DNA of 64,000 nt. Source: Streptosporangium saharense. GTDB lineage: Bacteria; Actinomycetota; Actinomycetes; Streptosporangiales; Streptosporangiaceae. Location: positions 62,001-126,000 of the forward strand of contig NZ_JACHJP010000011.1 in the NCBI RefSeq assembly GCF_014203715.1. The letters are read 5' to 3'. The notes below the pieces were generated by a model. The model was given only the letters and a program-made list of their open reading frames with translations, was not told the DNA's origin and made no database searches. Of the stretch, positions 59,722-64,000 are shown in pieces; the first letter of the stretch is position 1; the number at the start of each line of letters is the position of its first letter. The position numbers and the translations under genes are program-made.

Positions 59722-60351
59722 TCAGCGCGCCTCGGCGGCCAGGCGGATGCCGAAGCCGACGAACACCAGGCCGGTCAGCCGTTCCATGTGGCGGCGCACC
59801 GACGGCCTGGCGAGCCCGCCGCGTACGGCGTGCGCGGCCGTCACCACGAGCGCGAACCACGCGATGCCCAGCAGGCTGTGCACCGTGACCAGCAGCAGGG
59901 TCGTGGGGAGCACGGCGGCGTCGTGCGGGACGAACTGCGGCAGCAGGGTCATGTAGATGACCCCGACCTTGGGGTTGAGGAGGTTGGTCACGAACCCGGC
60001 CCGCATGGCCTTCCACGCGCCGGTCGCGAGTTCCGCCTCCGGCCGCTCCTGCCGCGTCGCGGCGCCGGGACGGCTGTTCCACAGCGCCCGCGCGCCGAGC
60101 CACGTCAGGTAGGCGGCACCGGCGATCCTGACGGCGGTGTAGGCGAGGTCGGAGGCGGCGAGCAGGGCCGTCAGGCCGAGCGCGGTCGCCACACCCCACA
60201 CGTAGCAGCCGAGGATCACCCCCGTCCCGGCGAGCAGCCCGGCCCTGCGGCCCGAGGCGACCGTCGTGCGCAGCACGATCACGGTGTCCGGACCGGGAGA
60301 GACGGTGAGAACCAGTGCGACGGCGGTGAAGGCGAGCACGGCGGTGAGCAC
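59722..60351 (-). CDS. LysE-family amino-acid exporter
   Basis: 209 residues, six membrane helices. The LysE/RhtB signature VLTVSPGPDTVIVLRTTVASGRRAGLLAGTGVILG is at the N-terminus; FVTNLLNPKVGVIYMTLLPQF marks the middle helix. It exports an amino acid or derivative; substrate unknown. A second family member lies 24 bases upstream. Confidence 0.88.
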   Translation of the reverse strand: MLTAVLAFTAVALVLTVSPGPDTVIVLRTTVASGRRAGLLAGTGVILGCYVWGVATALGLTALLAASDLAYTAVRIAGAAYLTWLGARALWNSRPGAATRQERPEAELATGAWKAMRAGFVTNLLNPKVGVIYMTLLPQFVPHDAAVLPTTLLLVTVHSLLGIAWFALVVTAAHAVRGGLARPSVRRHMERLTGLVFVGFGIRLAAEAR

Positions 60352-60375
60352 GGCTGAAATGTAGCACCGTGCGTC

Positions 60376-61023
60376 TTATGGGACGGCGGCCAGGGCGCGC
60401 GAACGGTCGGTCGCGACGCGCACCGCGATCCCCGCCAGGACGGTGGCCGTCAGGTAGCGCTGCACCCGCGCCCACATCGGCCGCCGCGCCAGGAAGGCGG
60501 CGACAGAGCCCGCGGCCAGCACGATCAGGGTGTTGACCGACAGCGAGACGACGACCTGCACGAGGCCGAGGGCCAGACCCTGCGCGGCGACGTTCCCGAG
60601 GGCGGGATCGACGAACTGGGGAAGCAGCGACACGTACATCACCGCGATCTTGGGGTTGAGCAGGCTGGTGAGCAGCCCCATCGAGAAGAGCCTGCGCGGC
60701 GGGTCGAAGCGCGTCTCCCCCGGGGCGAAGACGTCGTTGCCGGGCCGCAGCGCCTTCCAGGCCATCCACAGCAGGTAGGCCGCGCCCGCGAGCTTGACGG
60801 CGGTGTAGACGGCGGGCACAACCGCGAAGACCACCGCGATCCCCGCCGCGGTCGCGGCCAGGTAGACCAGGAACCCGGTGGCGACGCCCGCCAGGGAGAC
60901 CATGCCCGCCCCCCTGCCCTGCGTCACCGACCGTGAGATCAGATAGAGCATGTTGGGCCCGGGGGTGAGGACCATCCCGAGGGCGATCAGCGCGACGGCG
61001 GCGAAGGAGGTGAGCGAAGCCAT
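60376..61023 (-). CDS. LysE-family amino-acid exporter
   Basis: 215 residues, six helices. Signature GMVLTPGPNMLYLISRSVTQGRGAGMVSLAGVATG and LLTSLLNPKIAVMYVSLLPQF. About as related to its neighbour as typical LysE subfamilies, so the pair may be an old duplication. They are likely co-transcribed (24-base gap). Confidence 0.88.
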   Translation of the reverse strand: MASLTSFAAVALIALGMVLTPGPNMLYLISRSVTQGRGAGMVSLAGVATGFLVYLAATAAGIAVVFAVVPAVYTAVKLAGAAYLLWMAWKALRPGNDVFAPGETRFDPPRRLFSMGLLTSLLNPKIAVMYVSLLPQFVDPALGNVAAQGLALGLVQVVVSLSVNTLIVLAAGSVAAFLARRPMWARVQRYLTATVLAGIAVRVATDRSRALAAVP

Positions 61024-61089
61024 GTCCGCATCCTGTCCCGCGTCCCCGCCCGGGAAGAACGGCCAATTCCACGAAGTGGACCGCTCGCC

Positions 61090-61824
61090 TCAGACGGGCA
61101 CCGCCAGGGCCGCGACCGGGCGCAGGCGCATGCCGAGCCGCTCGTAGACGCCGATCGCGGCGCGGTTGTCGGTGTCCACGACCAGCGCGACCCTGCCGTG
61201 CGTGGCGATCAGCGACCGGAAGACGAAGGCGCACACCCGCCGCCCGTATCCTCTGCCGCGCAGCGCCGGGGCGGTCGCGACCCCGGCGACGAACCCCACC
61301 TCGGGGCAGGACCAGGCGTCGGCGGCCGTCGCGACCAGCCTGCCCTCGGCGGAGCGCACCCCCGCCCACCTGCGGATTCCCGGCAAGCCCGGTACGGCCC
61401 ACGCGGAGGGGGCGGCCTCGGTCAGCAGGGCGCTCACCTCGGCGTCGGTCTCCAGGAGCCACCCGGTCTCCTCGTCCCCGGCGTCGTGGGGGGCGGGTGG
61501 GGTGGCGGTCTCCATCCACTCGAACGGCCGGACCGGGCCGGAGCCCGGCAGCAGGTCCGCCAGCTCACCGGCCAGGTCCCGTTCGGCCATGACGCGGTAG
61601 GAGGGGGCCAGTTCCGGCAGCGCCCGCCGTACGAGAACGGCGACCTGGTCGGCGGGGCCGCGCACGGTGAGGCGGTCGCGGCGGTTGAGGTCGGGGCTGG
61701 CGACGGCGACCGCCTCGCCGTGCGCCCACGCCCGGATGCCGTCGCGCATCCCCTGCGCCGCCCACATGACGATCGTGTCGTCCTGGCAGGCGGCGGCGAC
61801 GTCCTCGACGGAGGTCAACTCCAT
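61090..61824 (-). CDS. GNAT-family N-acetyltransferase
   Basis: 244 residues from ATG 61824 (GGAG six bases upstream). The N-terminal half is a divergent GNAT-like domain. The C-terminal half holds the acetyl-CoA loop VATAPALRGRGYGRRVCAFVF and NRAAIGVYERLGMRLRPVA. Acceptor unknown. It is 31 bases downstream of purB and may be co-transcribed. Confidence 0.83.
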   Translation of the reverse strand: MELTSVEDVAAACQDDTIVMWAAQGMRDGIRAWAHGEAVAVASPDLNRRDRLTVRGPADQVAVLVRRALPELAPSYRVMAERDLAGELADLLPGSGPVRPFEWMETATPPAPHDAGDEETGWLLETDAEVSALLTEAAPSAWAVPGLPGIRRWAGVRSAEGRLVATAADAWSCPEVGFVAGVATAPALRGRGYGRRVCAFVFRSLIATHGRVALVVDTDNRAAIGVYERLGMRLRPVAALAVPV

Positions 61825-61855
61825 GGGGGGCTCCAAAAAGCTCCAAGAAGAAGGT

Positions 61856-63286
61856 CTACAGGATCGCGCCGGGGACGTAGGCCGCGGCGGCCGGGTGGCG
61901 GGCGACGACCTCCTGGATCCTGGCCACGACCGCCTCGACCTGGTCGGCGGCGGCGCCGGTGAAGGACAGCCGCTCGCTCAGCAGTTCCCGCAGCTCGGCC
62001 TCGCCCAGCGGGAAGCGCTCGTCGGCGGCCAGGCGCGCGACCAGCTCGTTGCCCGCGCCGCGTTCGCGCATCGCCAGCGCGGAGGCGACCGCGTGCTCCT
62101 TGATCACCTCGTGGGCGCTCTCCCTGCCCACCCCGGCGCGCACCGCGGCCATCAGCATCTTGGTCGTGGCCAGGAACGGCAGGTAGCGGTCGAGCTCGGC
62201 GGCGATGACGGCGGGGAAGGCGCCGAACTCCTCCAGCACGGTCAGCATCGTCTCGACCAGCCCGTCGAAGGCGAAGAAGGCGTCGGGCAGGGCGACCCGC
62301 CGTACCACCGAGCAGGAGACGTCGCCCTCGTTCCACTGGTCACCGGCCAGCTCGCCCGTCATGGAGGCGTAGCCCCGCAGCACGACGGTCAGCCCGTTGA
62401 CGCGCTCGCAGGAGCGGGTGTTCATCTTGTGCGGCATGGCCGAGGAGCCGACCTGTCCCTCGGCGAAGCCCTCGGTGACGAGCTCGTGCCCGGCCATCAG
62501 CCGGATGGTCTTGGCCAGCGAGGAGGGGGCGGCGGCGAGCTGCACCAGCGCGGTGACGACCTCGTAGTCCAGCGACCTGGGGTAGACCTGCCCGACGCTG
62601 GTCAGCCGGTTCGCGAAGCCCAGGTGGGTGGCGACGTGGTCCTCAAGCTCGGTGAGCTTCGCCCGGTCCCCGCCGAGCAGGTCGAGCATGTCCTGCGCGG
62701 TGCCGACCGGACCCTTGATGCCGCGCAGCGGGTAGCGGGCGATGAGCTCCTCAAGGCGGGCCAGGGCGACGAGCAGCTCGTCGGCGGCCGAGGCGAACCG
62801 CTTGCCCAGGGTGGTGGACTGCGCGGCCACGTTGTGCGAGCGCCCGGCCATCACGGTGCCGGAGTGCTCGGCGGCCAGGGTGCCCAGGCGGGCCAGCAGC
62901 GCCACGCAGCGGTCGCGCACCAGCAGGAGGCTGTCGCGGATCTGCAGCTGCTCGACGTTCTCGGTGAGGTCGCGCGACGTCATGCCCTTGTGCACGTGCT
63001 CGTGCCCGGCCAGCGCGTTGAACTCCTCGATGCGGGCCTTGACGTCGTGGCGGGTGACCCGCTCCCGCTCGGCGATGGAGGCCAGGTCGACCTGCTCGAC
63101 GACCTTCTCGTAGTCGGCGACGGCCTCCTCTGGCACCGCGATCCCCAGCCGGGCCTGCGCGGCCAGCACCGCGAGCCACAGGCGGCGCTCGGCCACCACC
63201 TTGTACTCCGGGGACCACAGGCGGGCCAGCTCCGCCGAGGCGTAGCGGGCGGCCAGAACGTTGGGGATGCGAGGCTTGGCAGTCAC
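61856..63286 (-). CDS. purB: Adenylosuccinate lyase
   Basis: 476 residues. Fumarase/aspartase superfamily signature GSSAMPHKMN, preceded by TSRDLTENVEQLQIRDS and AGRSHNVAAQSTT with the catalytic His region. It splits fumarate from SAICAR and from adenylosuccinate in purine synthesis. It is the clearest housekeeping gene in the window. Confidence 0.95.
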   Translation of the reverse strand: MTAKPRIPNVLAARYASAELARLWSPEYKVVAERRLWLAVLAAQARLGIAVPEEAVADYEKVVEQVDLASIAERERVTRHDVKARIEEFNALAGHEHVHKGMTSRDLTENVEQLQIRDSLLLVRDRCVALLARLGTLAAEHSGTVMAGRSHNVAAQSTTLGKRFASAADELLVALARLEELIARYPLRGIKGPVGTAQDMLDLLGGDRAKLTELEDHVATHLGFANRLTSVGQVYPRSLDYEVVTALVQLAAAPSSLAKTIRLMAGHELVTEGFAEGQVGSSAMPHKMNTRSCERVNGLTVVLRGYASMTGELAGDQWNEGDVSCSVVRRVALPDAFFAFDGLVETMLTVLEEFGAFPAVIAAELDRYLPFLATTKMLMAAVRAGVGRESAHEVIKEHAVASALAMRERGAGNELVARLAADERFPLGEAELRELLSERLSFTGAAADQVEAVVARIQEVVARHPAAAAYVPGAIL

Positions 63287-63324
63287 GTTGCCTCAGTCTA
63301 TTGCCGCCCGCGCTCCCGGCCCGC

Positions 63325-63357
63325 CACGGGGTACGGCGACGCCCGCCGTACCCCGTG
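63325..63357 (-). terminator. Perfect hairpin terminator after the RND gene
   Basis: CACGGGGTACGGCG and CGCCGTACCCCGTG pair over 14 bases around a five-base loop, directly behind the stop at 63365 and before purB on the minus strand. Confidence 0.82.
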
Positions 63358-63364
63358 CGAGAGG

Positions 63365-64000
63365 TCAGCCGACCGGGGTCAGGTCACCCTGGGACTTGAC
63401 CTCGGCCTCGTGCTTACCTGCCTTGGACCCGCGGCTGAAACGCTCCTTGGTCCGTTCGAGGATCACGTACAGCGTCGGCACCAGCACCAGCGTCAGCAGC
63501 GTCGAGGACAGCAGACCGCCGATGACCACGATGGCCAGCGGCTGGGAGATGAACCCGCCGGAGCCGGTCAGGCCGAGCGCCATCGGGATCAGCGCGAAGA
63601 TCGTGGCGACCGCGGTCATCAGGATCGGCCGCAGTCGCCTGCGTCCGCCCTCGATCACCGCCTCGACCACCCCGAGCCCGCTCTCGCGGTACTGGTTGAT
63701 CAGGTCGATGAGCACGATGGCGTTGGTCACGACGATGCCGATCAGCATCAGCATGCCGATCAGGGCGGGCACGCCGAGCGGGGTGCCGGTGGCCAGCAGC
63801 AGGCCGATGGCGCCGGTCGCGGCGAACGGTACCGAGACCAGCAGCACCAGCGGCTGGGCGAAGCTGCGGAACGTCGCCACCATGATCATGAAGACGATCG
63901 CGATGGCGGCGAGCATCGCCAGGCCGAGCTGGCCGAACGCCTCGTTCTGGTCGGCGCTCACCCCGCCGATGGTGTAGCGGGCGCCGTCGGGCAGCTTCAG
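63365..64000 (-). CDS. RND-family efflux transporter permease (C-terminal part)
   Basis: The gene runs off the right edge; the last 211 or so residues are present. KLPDGARYTIGGVSADQNEAFGQLG is the end of the second porter loop, followed by helices 8-12 with the RND signature GVPALIGMLMLIGIVVTNAIVLID and EGGRRRLRPILMTAVATIFALIPMA. This matches AcrB/HAE-type multidrug pumps rather than MmpL. A basic tail follows. Proton-driven export of drugs or lipids is expected. Confidence 0.88.
   Translation of the reverse strand: MKLPDGARYTIGGVSADQNEAFGQLGLAMLAAIAIVFMIMVATFRSFAQPLVLLVSVPFAATGAIGLLLATGTPLGVPALIGMLMLIGIVVTNAIVLIDLINQYRESGLGVVEAVIEGGRRRLRPILMTAVATIFALIPMALGLTGSGGFISQPLAIVVIGGLLSSTLLTLVLVPTLYVILERTKERFSRGSKAGKHEAEVKSQGDLTPVG

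Overview
The window looks like a chromosomal segment of a high-GC, mycothiol-using filamentous actinomycete. A member of the Streptosporangiales or a close relative is likely, but the genus cannot be fixed from this sequence. The evidence is GC-rich third codon positions, frequent GTG and TTG starts, a mycothiol-dependent isomerase-type protein, an Eis-type acetyltransferase, an F420-type LLM oxidoreductase, many TetR regulators, and heavy use of the short palindromic string CCGTACGG. No rRNA, tRNA, CRISPR array or intact transposon was seen.

Layout. 0-2.4 kb: a sugar-phosphate mutase fragment coupled to a GH65 phosphorylase. 2.4-7.8 kb: a MgtA-type P-ATPase facing a GNAT/acyl-CoA synthetase fusion. 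7.8-14.4 kb and 21.3-22.6 kb: a stress block of four two-domain universal stress proteins (two followed by CBS-domain proteins in ATGA-coupled operons), a flavodoxin and a zinc alcohol dehydrogenase. Several of these promoters carry GGGAC-N4-GTCCC-type boxes resembling DevR/DosR sites, so the block reads as a hypoxia or redox dormancy regulon. 14.5-20.1 kb: a FAD hydroxylase, an ABC-F protein with two tiny leader ORFs, and a convergent HelD-like RNA polymerase-associated helicase. 20.4-25.6 kb: a DUF4328 membrane protein, a DinB/MDMPI protein and an Eis-type acetyltransferase.

25-47 kb is an accessory zone full of regulator/enzyme pairs. It holds three TetR/flavin-monooxygenase divergons (25.0-26.9, 33.0-35.0 and 44.8-46.7 kb). 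The middle one has twin tetO-like operators and a regulator close to classical TetR, and the third enzyme resembles Tet(X). The zone also has an MFS exporter coupled to a TetR, a TetR-dehalogenase pair beside IS481 debris, a MarR/GbsR regulator carrying an IS30-type helix-turn-helix, and a MerR pair. Between 29 and 37.3 kb many genes are broken: a headless LysR joined to an MFS tail, a sigma factor with an internal deletion, a serine hydrolase/CMD chimera, a CMD fragment and a frameshifted proC-like gene. The stretch from about 26.9 to 29.8 kb has an unusual C-over-G strand bias that ignores gene direction.

46.8-64 kb returns to conserved functions: secreted X-Pro peptidase, polysaccharide deacetylase, geranylgeranyl-reductase-like flavoprotein, a polyglycine secreted protein, a csoR-copZ-secreted protein-copA copper operon behind two CsoR-like boxes, LLM oxidoreductase, GlsB-type membrane protein, LspA, MarR, two LysE exporters, a GNAT, PurB, and the C-terminus of an RND efflux pump. 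Strong GC-rich hairpins mark many transcription-unit ends.
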